Source of the DNA: an uncultured Coriobacteriales bacterium
Lineage (GTDB): Bacteria; Actinomycetota; Coriobacteriia; Coriobacteriales; UMGS124
Direction: 5' to 3'
Length of the DNA stretch: 9,748 nt
NCBI GenBank assembly: GCA_903789505.1
Contig: CAIFEU010000100.1
Coordinates: forward strand, 1 to 9,748
The notes beneath the pieces were generated by a model. That model searched no databases. It saw only the letters and a program-made list of their open reading frames with translations, and was not told the DNA's origin. The position numbers and the translations under genes are program-made. Position 1 is the first letter of the stretch, and every line of letters begins with the position of its first letter. Positions 1-6,496 of this stretch are shown here, piece by piece.

Positions 1-1
1 G

Positions 2-220
2 GTGTACCGCTGCGCGATGGTGGCGCGCCACTTCGGCCTCACGCACCGCGAGGAGGAGGTGCTGTCGCTGATCTGCCAGGGCACGCCGTTCCAGGAGATA
101 GAGAACGTGCTCTCGATTGCCCACAGCACCCTGAAGGTGCACGCCCAGCACATCTACGCCAAGCTCGGTGTCCACTCGCGCGAGGAGGCGCGGCGGGTGG
201 TGGAGGGCTGGAGGTCGTGA
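2..220 (+). CDS. LuxR-family transcriptional regulator, C-terminal HTH end (partial)
   Basis: This is the DNA-binding end of a LuxR/FixJ-type regulator whose N-terminus lies outside the window. The frame is open to the left edge, so the GTG at position 2 is probably an internal valine rather than a start. The readable part is almost entirely the four-helix LuxR HTH: LTHREEEVLSLI (helix 1), then IENVLSIAHSTLKVHAQHIYAKL (scaffold and recognition helices), then GVHSREEA. It follows the same pattern as the HTH of the regulator at 337-1842, ending in the same GVHSR motif, so the two are probably paralogues. It runs toward that gene tail-to-tail, with 116 bases between the stop codons. Whether its missing part is also a membrane domain cannot be seen here; that is likely only by analogy with the neighbour. 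Confidence 0.88.
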   Translation: MYRCAMVARHFGLTHREEEVLSLICQGTPFQEIENVLSIAHSTLKVHAQHIYAKLGVHSREEARRVVEGWRS

Positions 221-227
221 CGCTGGG

Positions 228-336
228 GCCCGGCGCGCGCCGGCGCCGCGGGGCGCGGGGAGCCGGGCATGGCCCCCGCCGCTCCGCATGAGCGCCGGCG
301 AGTCGCGCGACCCCTCGGGGGCAGGGCTCCCGCCGC
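228..336. terminator. Possible convergent-gene terminator region
   Basis: The space between the two convergent LuxR genes contains a perfect 14-bp palindrome, CCGGCGCGCGCCGG (230-243), and a short CCCC-TC-GGGG dyad (311-320). Neither is followed by a T-run in either direction, so a classical Rho-independent terminator is not shown. Many high-GC actinobacteria use hairpins without a U-tail, so a bidirectional function is possible but weak. Confidence 0.25.
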
Positions 337-1842
337 CTACTTCCCGAGCGTCTCGACCAGGTCGACGAGCTCCTGGCGTGAGTGCACGCCCGCCTTCTGG
401 TAGATGCGCTTGAGGTGCGAGTAGACCGTGGAGTCCGAGATCCCGAACTCGCGTGCAATCCTCTGGGTGCTCGCGTTGGCGCAGACGGCGCGCAGCACGT
501 CGAGCTCGCGGTCGGTGAGGTGCCAGGCCGTCCGCGCCTGCCGGAACACCTCCTGGTTGTCGACGGGGCCCATCCAGTGGGCGCTCGGCGGCTCCTCCCC
601 GCGCGACCGCTCCCGCTCGAGCTCGCGGCTCACGCGGCGTGCGGTGCGCTCTCGGCGCGTGAGGAACAGCGCGAGGATGACGTCGGCAACGGCGGTGACG
701 GCGAACGCGCAGGCGAGCATGACGCCCAGGACGACGCCGTTGCCCGAGATGCCCCCTTGCAGCGAGCCTGCGAGCAGCAGCACCAGGGCGCTGAGCAGGT
801 CGGCCACCTCGATGACGGCGGCGAGGTACAGGGCGACGAGCCTGGTGGGGCTCACGTGCTTGTTGTGCGCGGTGGTGAGGACCGTGACCAGGATGAACAG
901 GTCGAGGGAGTTCTTGCCCGCGATGATCGGGAAGTTCGCCGTCATGAAGCTGAACATCGCGCTGAGCGCGGTCAGCAGGATCATGCCCACCAGGTACACG
1001 GACAGCACGGTGAAGACGATGACCGCGGCGCGCCTGCTGGTGCCGCGGTTGGCGAGGTACACCGCGATGACGACCACCATCAACGCGGCGTCGATCCAGT
1101 ACAGCAGCGCCCGCGAGGGCGGGTAGTCGCTGGCGGCCTTGGACGGGTTGAGCATCGTGATGATCAGGACGCACAGGAACACGAACGCCGTCGAGGGGAG
1201 CACGACGTTCAGGGGCAGCTGGCGCAGCGTGGCGTCGCTGGCGTGCGCCTCGGGCGTCGCGGGTCCCCGGCGCACCGCGACCACGGCGAGCGCGGTCGCG
1301 ATCAGGGCGTAGGCGATCGTGAAGCGGCTGGCGTGCAGTCCTAGCGACAGGCGGGCCCCGGTGATCACGCAGAAGACGAGGTAGGAGGCCGCGCAGGCGA
1401 CGGCGACGACGTGCCCCTGCGAGAGGGAGCCGTCGCCCAGCTCAGTGATCTTGCGGCACCAGAACGCGAAGTAGATTGGGACGAAGCCCGCCATGAGGGC
1501 GATGCCCGCGGCAGTGGCGACCGACGCCGCGGAGCTGCCGAACCCGGCGAAGCACACCAGGGCCGACCCCACCGCCCCGGTGACGCCCACGACGGCGACC
1601 GCCAGGGGACTCTCGAACACGCCGCGCTCCATGCGCTCCCTGTTGAGGGCGATGACCGCGCACGACGCGAGGAAGGGTATCGCGTAGACGAGGTACAGGG
1701 TGAGGACGGAGGGGGCTCCCTGCTTCCCGTAGACGAATATCACCGGGAACATGAGCTGGTTGTGGACGAACGGCCACATCATGGCCATGCCCACGACGGC
1801 GAGGCATCGCCCGATCCAGATGTTCTTTGTCGCTGCCTCCAC
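337..1842 (-). CDS. Membrane-bound LuxR-family regulator (about 12 TM helices + C-terminal HTH)
   Basis: A 501-residue protein. Residues ~12-395 are a string of about twelve hydrophobic segments (roughly 14-37, 44-66, 81-99, 106-127, 144-164, 172-191, 214-230, 245-263, 271-297, 311-324, 335-357, 370-394). A charged Arg/Glu linker follows (~396-420), then a LuxR HTH at ~440-497 with LTDRELDVLRAV, ISDSTVYSHLKRIY and GVHSRQEL. This architecture, a transporter-like sensor fused to a LuxR HTH with no receiver domain, is abundant in Eggerthellaceae beside respiratory reductase genes, where it is thought to sense substrates at the membrane. I chose the GTG at 1842 because a purine-rich Shine-Dalgarno (GGGGAG, 1850-1855) sits 7 nt upstream. 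An in-frame ATG at 1959 would add 39 Pro/Gly/Arg-rich residues with no family character. The gene is divergent from the molybdoenzyme cluster, so it is the obvious candidate activator; the ligand is unknown. Confidence 0.93.
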   Translation of the reverse strand: MEAATKNIWIGRCLAVVGMAMMWPFVHNQLMFPVIFVYGKQGAPSVLTLYLVYAIPFLASCAVIALNRERMERGVFESPLAVAVVGVTGAVGSALVCFAGFGSSAASVATAAGIALMAGFVPIYFAFWCRKITELGDGSLSQGHVVAVACAASYLVFCVITGARLSLGLHASRFTIAYALIATALAVVAVRRGPATPEAHASDATLRQLPLNVVLPSTAFVFLCVLIITMLNPSKAASDYPPSRALLYWIDAALMVVVIAVYLANRGTSRRAAVIVFTVLSVYLVGMILLTALSAMFSFMTANFPIIAGKNSLDLFILVTVLTTAHNKHVSPTRLVALYLAAVIEVADLLSALVLLLAGSLQGGISGNGVVLGVMLACAFAVTAVADVILALFLTRRERTARRVSRELERERSRGEEPPSAHWMGPVDNQEVFRQARTAWHLTDRELDVLRAVCANASTQRIAREFGISDSTVYSHLKRIYQKAGVHSRQELVDLVETLGK

Positions 1843-1918
1843 GCGCCCTCTCCCCGGCAGATGTCTCGGTCGCGGTCTTCCCGAAGTGCCCGGGGCGCGC
1901 GTCCCTCCCGGCGCGCCC

Positions 1919-1947
1919 GGCCACGGGGGCAGGCTGCCCCCGTGGCC
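1919..1947. promoter_or_regulatory. Perfect 14-bp-arm inverted repeat in the regulator leader
   Basis: The arms GGCCACGGGGGCAG (1919-1932) and CTGCCCCCGTGGCC (1934-1947) are perfect complements around a single central G. The repeat lies 77-105 bases upstream of the GTG start of the regulator at 337-1842 and immediately downstream of a candidate -10 element for it. It is much longer than the background of short GC dyads in this DNA. It could be an operator placed at the transcription start, which would suit autoregulation, or a very stable hairpin in the mRNA leader. No T-run follows on either strand, so a simple terminator is unlikely. Confidence 0.5.
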
Positions 1948-1949
1948 CA

Positions 1950-1955
1950 AGGATA
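1950..1955 (-). promoter_or_regulatory. Candidate extended -10 element for the membrane LuxR regulator
   Basis: Read on the minus strand, the sequence TTGCTATCCT contains a TATCCT hexamer preceded by TGC, an extended -10 arrangement. No good -35 hexamer is found 16-18 nt further upstream. Transcription starting here would give a leader of about 100 nt that begins within the perfect inverted repeat at 1919-1947. This rests on pattern matching in a single place and is tentative. Confidence 0.3.
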
Positions 1956-2202
1956 GCAATCCGTTCGCGGCATGCGGCCGAAGAATTCACCGGGCGGTCG
2001 GCGTCGCCGCGCGTTCTCCCCCGCTCGTCCCTCGTCGCCGGCAGCCCTTTTGGGCCGTTCGCGTGGCGGGGGCGGGCAGGAGCCCGCGGCGCCCCGCCCC
2101 GCGTGCCGTCCGCGTCGGCCACGCGGCGTCCTGCCCGTACGGGCTGCCGCTCGCCGATTGGAGGCGGGCCGCTCGCCGCCGCGCGGAGGGCGAGGGGACC
2201 TC

Positions 2203-2244
2203 CCCAATTCTTGGGCAAACGCGCCTGCCTGGGGATTTGGCCAA
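2203..2244. promoter_or_regulatory. Candidate operator pair: CCCAA-N3-TTGGG and TTGGCCAA
   Basis: A perfect 5-bp-arm dyad, CCCAA-TTC-TTGGG (2203-2215), is followed 21 bases later by the 8-bp palindrome TTGGCCAA (2237-2244). Both carry the same CCAA/TTGG half-sites, and both fall in the A+T-richest part of the divergent intergenic region, about 195-235 bases before the first cluster gene. LuxR-family HTH dimers bind short imperfect dyads, so these are candidate binding sites for the divergent regulator. Nothing in the sequence proves this. Confidence 0.3.
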
Positions 2245-2423
2245 CATTCGGGGTCGATGGGGCATGTCGGCGGCGGCATCCTCGAGCTCGACGACGCGCC
2301 GCGGCCCATGCGGGGCCCGCCCGTGCCCTCGTCCCCATCCGGGAGGGGGCGCCCGGGCGCGGGCCTGGGCCGGGGCGGGCAGGGTCGACCGGCCCGCACG
2401 GCGCCGCGGCGCATGACGGACGA

Positions 2424-2432
2424 GGGAGGAGG
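2424..2432 (+). promoter_or_regulatory. Strong ribosome binding site deciding the start at 2438
   Basis: The sequence GGGAGGAGG ends 5 nt before the ATG at 2438 and is the best Shine-Dalgarno match near this gene. A competing site, AGGAG (2541-2545), lies 6 nt before an in-frame ATG at 2552, which would shorten the protein by 38 residues. The residues between the two starts show no recognisable structure, so the downstream start cannot be excluded. Confidence 0.5.
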
Positions 2433-2437
2433 ACGCG

Positions 2438-3577
2438 ATGGGTGCGGTTGGGGTCGAGGAGCGACGGGCGGTTGCCGTGGACGGCTCGCCCTGCGGCGGG
2501 GCGCCCGCCGGCACGGCGGTGAGGCGGCCGCACGCGCACGAGGAGTTTGGCATGAAGGCCGCGCGGCACATCGGCGCCTCGCTGGGAGGCAGCAAGGACG
2601 AGCGCGACGAGGCGGAGGCGGACGCTGCCCGGCGCATGCGCGAGGCCGCGCGGCCGACCGACTGGCAGACCCGCCTGGAGGGCATGTCGGTGGAGCAGCG
2701 CGTGGACGCGACGGTCGAGTGCCTGGGGCGCCGCGCGTCGTTCGCCCGCGTGCTGCGCGCGGTGATGGAGTACTGCCGGCAGGACCGCGCAAGCGAGGAC
2801 GTCGAGGCGTTCATCGAGGAGCAGCCGGACTTCGCCGCAAACCGCCAGTCGGCGCGGCGCTACATGGTCATGCTCATGCGCACCGGCGCCGTCGAGGAGA
2901 CGGGGACGGACGTCGACGGCAACGTCGTGATCGTCAACGAGAAGCCCCTCGCCGAGGCCGCCGAACGGCGGCAGGGCGAGGCGGGGCCCGTCGCGGGGGA
3001 GTCCGCCGACGACGTCCCCGCGGGCGGCGCGGCCTCGGGCTCCAGCGCCGCGCCTGACAATGCGCCCTTCGTGGGTGCTCCCGCGACCACGGTGGCCTCG
3101 GCGGCGAGCGCCGCCGTTCCCGTCGCGGGCGGCATCCCCGCCGCGGGCTGCCGCGAGGCCCCCGCCGCCCCGGACGCCTCGACCGCCCCGGACGCTCCGG
3201 GTGCCCCCGACGGCGCCGAGCAGCCCGACCCGCTGGACCGCGTCGTGGCCTGGCGCACGTGCCTGACCGAGGCCGGCGAGCTCGCCCTGGCGCGCACCGA
3301 CCCGCTCGCGCGTCTGCGCGAGCTCATCTCGGGGCAGCCCCGGGACCGCAGGGACGCCTACCTCGACGTGCTCGCGTTCTGCGAGGAGCCGCGCCCGCTC
3401 GCGGAGATCGCCGACCACCTCAGCGGCAGCCCCGGCCTGGAGACGGACCAGTGGGGCGTCGTCCACATGGAGCCCAACGCCTACATCGGTCAGCTCGACC
3501 GAGCTGGGGGCCTGGAATGGGAGGACGGATGGGTCACGACGGAAGGGGGCAGGGAGGTCCTGGACGAGATGGCGTGA
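2438..3577 (+). CDS. Hypothetical protein with two winged-helix-like segments and an Ala/Pro linker
   Basis: A 379-residue protein with no signal peptide and no membrane segment, so probably cytoplasmic. I do not recognise a named family. Residues ~75-168 form a mostly helical segment (FARVLRAVMEYC, then SARRYMVMLMRTGAVEE and a short beta-like stretch with DVDGNVVIV). Residues ~265-379 show a similar order: AYLDVLAFCEE, then LAEIADHLSG, then YIGQLDRAGGLEWEDGW, VTTEGGREVLDEM. Helices followed by a hairpin-like wing suggest two winged-helix units, perhaps an internal duplication. Residues ~170-262 are a low-complexity Ala/Pro/Gly/Asp linker. It leads the molybdoenzyme cluster, 66 bases before the catalytic gene. 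It may be a local regulator or an assembly factor; both are inference. ATG at 2438 is preferred for its Shine-Dalgarno, with ATG at 2552 as the alternative. Confidence 0.85.
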   Translation: MGAVGVEERRAVAVDGSPCGGAPAGTAVRRPHAHEEFGMKAARHIGASLGGSKDERDEAEADAARRMREAARPTDWQTRLEGMSVEQRVDATVECLGRRASFARVLRAVMEYCRQDRASEDVEAFIEEQPDFAANRQSARRYMVMLMRTGAVEETGTDVDGNVVIVNEKPLAEAAERRQGEAGPVAGESADDVPAGGAASGSSAAPDNAPFVGAPATTVASAASAAVPVAGGIPAAGCREAPAAPDASTAPDAPGAPDGAEQPDPLDRVVAWRTCLTEAGELALARTDPLARLRELISGQPRDRRDAYLDVLAFCEEPRPLAEIADHLSGSPGLETDQWGVVHMEPNAYIGQLDRAGGLEWEDGWVTTEGGREVLDEMA

Positions 3578-3584
3578 GGTCCGG

Positions 3585-3602
3585 GCGGGGAGATCGCCCC
3601 GC
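3585..3602 (+). other. Small GC hairpin between the first two cluster genes
   Basis: GCGGGG (3585-3590) and CCCCGC (3597-3602) can pair around a 6-nt loop just after the stop of the first cluster gene. No T-run follows, so it is not a clear terminator. It may protect the catalytic-gene transcript or partly uncouple the two genes. Short dyads like this are common in DNA of this composition. Confidence 0.25.
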
Positions 3603-3643
3603 GCCGGAGGATTCCGCTTAGACAGGCAAGAGGGAGGCACAAG

Positions 3644-6496
3644 ATGGCATTGACCGAGATGACGCGTCGCACGTTCTCCAAGCTGGCGGGCATGGCGACG
3701 GCGGCCGCCGCGGTGGGCGTGGCGGGCACGTCGAGCCTGCGGCCCACGGAGAAGGCGTACGCCGAGGACGAGGTTGTCAAGCAGAAGACGTTCTGCCGCG
3801 CATGCCCGCGCGCGTGCGGCGTCATCGCCAGCATCCAGAACGGGCGCGTGATCAAGCTCGAGGGCAACCCCGACGACATCTTCAGCAAGGGCGGCATGTG
3901 CGCCAAGGGCCTATCCGGCATCCAGGCGCTCTACCACCCCAACCGCACCAAGTACCCGATGAAGCGCGTGGGCGACCGCGGCGTGGACAACACCTGGGAG
4001 CGCATCAGCTGGGACGAGGCGATCGACATGATCGCCAAGGCTATGGCCGACATGCGCGACAAGTATGGCCGCAACGGTCTGCTCGTCACCACGGGCGGCG
4101 GCGGCAACCCCCGCATCATCGACTCGATCGCCTTCCGCGACTACTGGGGCGCCGGCAACGTGTTCGAGCCCGGCGCGGCCCAGTGTGCGATGCCCCGCAC
4201 GTTCGTGCAGAAGCAGATGGACGGCTGGCTGGGCTTCACCTCGATTGGCGACCAGCAGTGCATCGGCTGCTTCAACCCCAAGGCGCCGGTCGACTGCTTC
4301 GTGCAGTGGGGCGGCGGCGGGGCGGCGTCGAGCTCCACGATTACCGCGCGCTTCTGGAACGAGCTGCGCGACCGCGGCTGCACGTTCATCAACATCGACC
4401 CGCGCTTCACGCACGACTCGGCGCGCGCCGACATCTGGCTGCCCATCCGCCCCGGCACCGACGTCGCGATGATGATGGCCTGGATCAACTACATCATCGA
4501 GAACGAGAAGTACGACGAGGAGTTCCTGCTCAAGTGGTCCAACCTGCCCTTCCTCGTGAACCCCAACGACCCCGGCGGCCTGCTGCTGCGCTCCGACGAG
4601 GTGCAGGGGCTCGATGACGACAAGGGCCGCGGCTACGTCTACTACGACACGGTCACCGGCAAGGTCACCAAGGCCTTCGCGATGGGGCCCGACAACGAGG
4701 ACACCTACAACCCGCAGCTGTGGGGCGAGGTCGAGGTCACGCTCGCCGACGGGACCACGGTGACGTGCAAGACGGCGGGCCAGGCGCTCAAGGAGTCCGT
4801 CGCCGACTGGACGATCGAGCGGGCGTCCGAGATCTGCTGGTGCGACCCCGAGACCGCGCTCAAGGCCGTCGAGGCGTTCGCCGACTCGAAGTACGGCGGC
4901 GTGGGCAACGGCGTGAGCCACGACCAGAACATCCAGTCGGCCGAGTGCGCGATGTGCACGACGCTGCTCAACCAGCTCAAGGGCAACACCTGCCGCCCGG
5001 GCGTCAACGCGATCACCCCGCGCTTCAAGGGGCAGTACGAGACCGGGAGGGAGCGCGGCAGGTTCACCTACTCGATGAGCTACGACGGGCGCGGGTTCTT
5101 CAACCCCAACGTCGACGACGACGGCAACCCGCGCGGCCCCTACATCGAGATGCCCGCGGTGGTCGAGCGCCTGGGCTACATCGAGCACAAGGGGCTGGGC
5201 GACTGGAAGCACTCCCAGATCCCGGCCGTCTACGACGCGATCATGAGCGGCGAGCCCTACCAGCCGCGCGTGTGGTATGAGCGCTCGGGCAACAAGATGG
5301 TGACGCTGGCCGACTCCTCGTCGTGGGTCGCGGCATTCAAGAAGATGGACTTCATCTCGCACACCTACATGTACCCGACGTCGTTCACCTTCGAGGCCGC
5401 CGACCTGATCCTGCCGGCGACCGAATGGCTCGAGATGGACTACAACCCCGGCAACCACGGCGACTGCAACGGCTTCATCGTGGCGTGCGCGCTGCTGTTC
5501 GAGGACGTCGACGACCGCCTGATCTACGGGACGATTTTCAAGAAGCTCGCCGACGACTACAACGACCCGTACGCCTACAACGTCTACTACGTGGACAAGG
5601 AGTACTACACGATCCGCGAGCGCGACCAGTACCTGCAGGACATCGCGATTAAGGGCATGACCTGGGAGGAGACCAAGGCCGTCAACGGCTGGCGCAACTC
5701 CACCGAGGAGGAGTTCTGGGACGCGTTCGAGTACGAGCAGTACAAGCAGGTCGACGACGACGGGCTGTACTACGGCATGGGCTACAAGGGGCTGGACTAC
5801 ACCACCTGGGCCGGTGACATCGAGGACAACCCGCGCAAGAATCAGATGTACTGCGACCGCATCGTCTACATCGGCCGCCACGGCGAGGACCCGCTCGGGG
5901 AGCTGCCGCCGGCGAGCCAGGACTACTCGCCGGTGCCGTTCTTCGTCGAGCCCGCCGACTACCAGGAGGAGGACACGCGCACCAAGTACCCGCTCGTGTG
6001 CTCCAACGGCCGCCTGCCGTACTACCACCACTCGACGCTGCGCAACATCCCGTTCCTGCGCGAGACCTACCCCGTGCCGGAGATCTGGATCGACCCGCAG
6101 TCGGCCGCCGAGCGCGGCATCGAGACCGGCGACTGGGTCAACATCAAGTCCAAGCGCTGCGAGGAGCAGGAGATCATCAAGGACGGGATCTACGCCAAGG
6201 CGTTCGTGACGCCCGGCATCGTCCCGGGGTGCTGCTACATGGAGCGCTTCTGGAACCCGGAGTTCCTCGAGGAGGGGCAGGACGCCCGCAAGAGCTGGAC
6301 GCTGTGCAACTACAACGTCCTGTCGCGCCGGGAGGGCCCGTACAACCCCGTGATGGGCACCTACACGCTGCGCTCCATCAACATCCAGGTCACCAAGGCC
6401 GACCATGCGCCCGAGGGCGTGTGGACGCAGTCCGAGCAGTTCGAGCCCTGGATGCCCCAGCCCACCGACAGCACCGGAGGAGGATACGTCGCATGA
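3644..6496 (+). CDS. Tat-exported molybdopterin (DMSO reductase family) respiratory catalytic subunit
   Basis: A 950-residue catalytic subunit of an Mo-bisPGD enzyme, expected outside the cytoplasmic membrane. A Tat signal opens it: RRTFSKL (8-14), a hydrophobic Ala-rich stretch, and a likely cleavage after AYA (38-40). The [4Fe-4S] motif is C51-x2-C54-x3-C58-x27-C86, followed by the YHPNRTKYPMKRVG block. C181, in GAAQCAMPR, is the probable Mo ligand by position. Further family blocks include the VQWGG segment (~220), IDPRFTHDSARADIWLPIRP (251-270), the SGN and DLILPATEWLE segments (548-597), and the C-terminal molydopterin-dinucleotide domain (~782-915: YPLVCSNGRLPYYHH, then GDWVNI). The whole, including an inserted VTLADGTTV stretch (~365-373), resembles Eggerthellaceae enzymes such as the catechol dehydroxylases; substrate unknown. 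Start: GGGAGG 6 nt upstream. Its stop overlaps the next start (ATGA). Confidence 0.96.
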   Translation: MALTEMTRRTFSKLAGMATAAAAVGVAGTSSLRPTEKAYAEDEVVKQKTFCRACPRACGVIASIQNGRVIKLEGNPDDIFSKGGMCAKGLSGIQALYHPNRTKYPMKRVGDRGVDNTWERISWDEAIDMIAKAMADMRDKYGRNGLLVTTGGGGNPRIIDSIAFRDYWGAGNVFEPGAAQCAMPRTFVQKQMDGWLGFTSIGDQQCIGCFNPKAPVDCFVQWGGGGAASSSTITARFWNELRDRGCTFINIDPRFTHDSARADIWLPIRPGTDVAMMMAWINYIIENEKYDEEFLLKWSNLPFLVNPNDPGGLLLRSDEVQGLDDDKGRGYVYYDTVTGKVTKAFAMGPDNEDTYNPQLWGEVEVTLADGTTVTCKTAGQALKESVADWTIERASEICWCDPETALKAVEAFADSKYGGVGNGVSHDQNIQSAECAMCTTLLNQLKGNTCRPGVNAITPRFKGQYETGRERGRFTYSMSYDGRGFFNPNVDDDGNPRGPYIEMPAVVERLGYIEHKGLGDWKHSQIPAVYDAIMSGEPYQPRVWYERSGNKMVTLADSSSWVAAFKKMDFISHTYMYPTSFTFEAADLILPATEWLEMDYNPGNHGDCNGFIVACALLFEDVDDRLIYGTIFKKLADDYNDPYAYNVYYVDKEYYTIRERDQYLQDIAIKGMTWEETKAVNGWRNSTEEEFWDAFEYEQYKQVDDDGLYYGMGYKGLDYTTWAGDIEDNPRKNQMYCDRIVYIGRHGEDPLGELPPASQDYSPVPFFVEPADYQEEDTRTKYPLVCSNGRLPYYHHSTLRNIPFLRETYPVPEIWIDPQSAAERGIETGDWVNIKSKRCEEQEIIKDGIYAKAFVTPGIVPGCCYMERFWNPEFLEEGQDARKSWTLCNYNVLSRREGPYNPVMGTYTLRSINIQVTKADHAPEGVWTQSEQFEPWMPQPTDSTGGGYVA

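Larger units (their letters stand above)
1960..2437. other. Non-coding divergent control region with small dyads
   Basis: No supportable gene lies here; open frames across it give Arg/Pro/Ala-rich translations typical of shadow frames in GC-rich DNA. It contains GCCC-TTTT-GGGC (2044-2055), CCCAA-TTC-TTGGG (2203-2215), TTGGCCAA (2237-2244) and GCGCCCGGGCGC (2349-2360). The stretch around 2201-2250 is locally A+T-richer than its surroundings, which is the most likely place for the cluster's promoter, although no convincing -35/-10 pair can be named. The region separates the divergent regulator from the first gene of the cluster and presumably holds the control sites for both. Confidence 0.4.

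Noticed and set aside
1843..1959. N-terminal extension of the membrane LuxR regulator to an ATG at 1959
   Set aside because: It adds 39 Pro/Gly/Arg-rich residues, runs across the perfect inverted repeat, and lacks a convincing ribosome site compared with the GTG at 1842.
1442..3640. Very long open frame on the minus strand spanning the intergenic region and the first cluster gene
   Set aside because: It overlaps the well-supported regulator start and the 2438-3577 gene, and its translation is Arg/Pro/Gly/Ala-rich without family motifs. Such frames arise on the opposite strand of GC-rich genes.
3911..6406. Long minus-strand open frame opposite the molybdoenzyme gene
   Set aside because: It is a mirror frame of the catalytic subunit: Val/Leu/Arg/His-rich, without motifs, while the + strand encodes clear family signatures throughout.
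5998..6492. Upstream extension of the iron-sulfur subunit frame
   Set aside because: It overlaps the conserved C-terminal domain of the catalytic subunit; the ATGA start at 6493 with a strong ribosome site begins exactly at the usual DmsB-type N-terminus.
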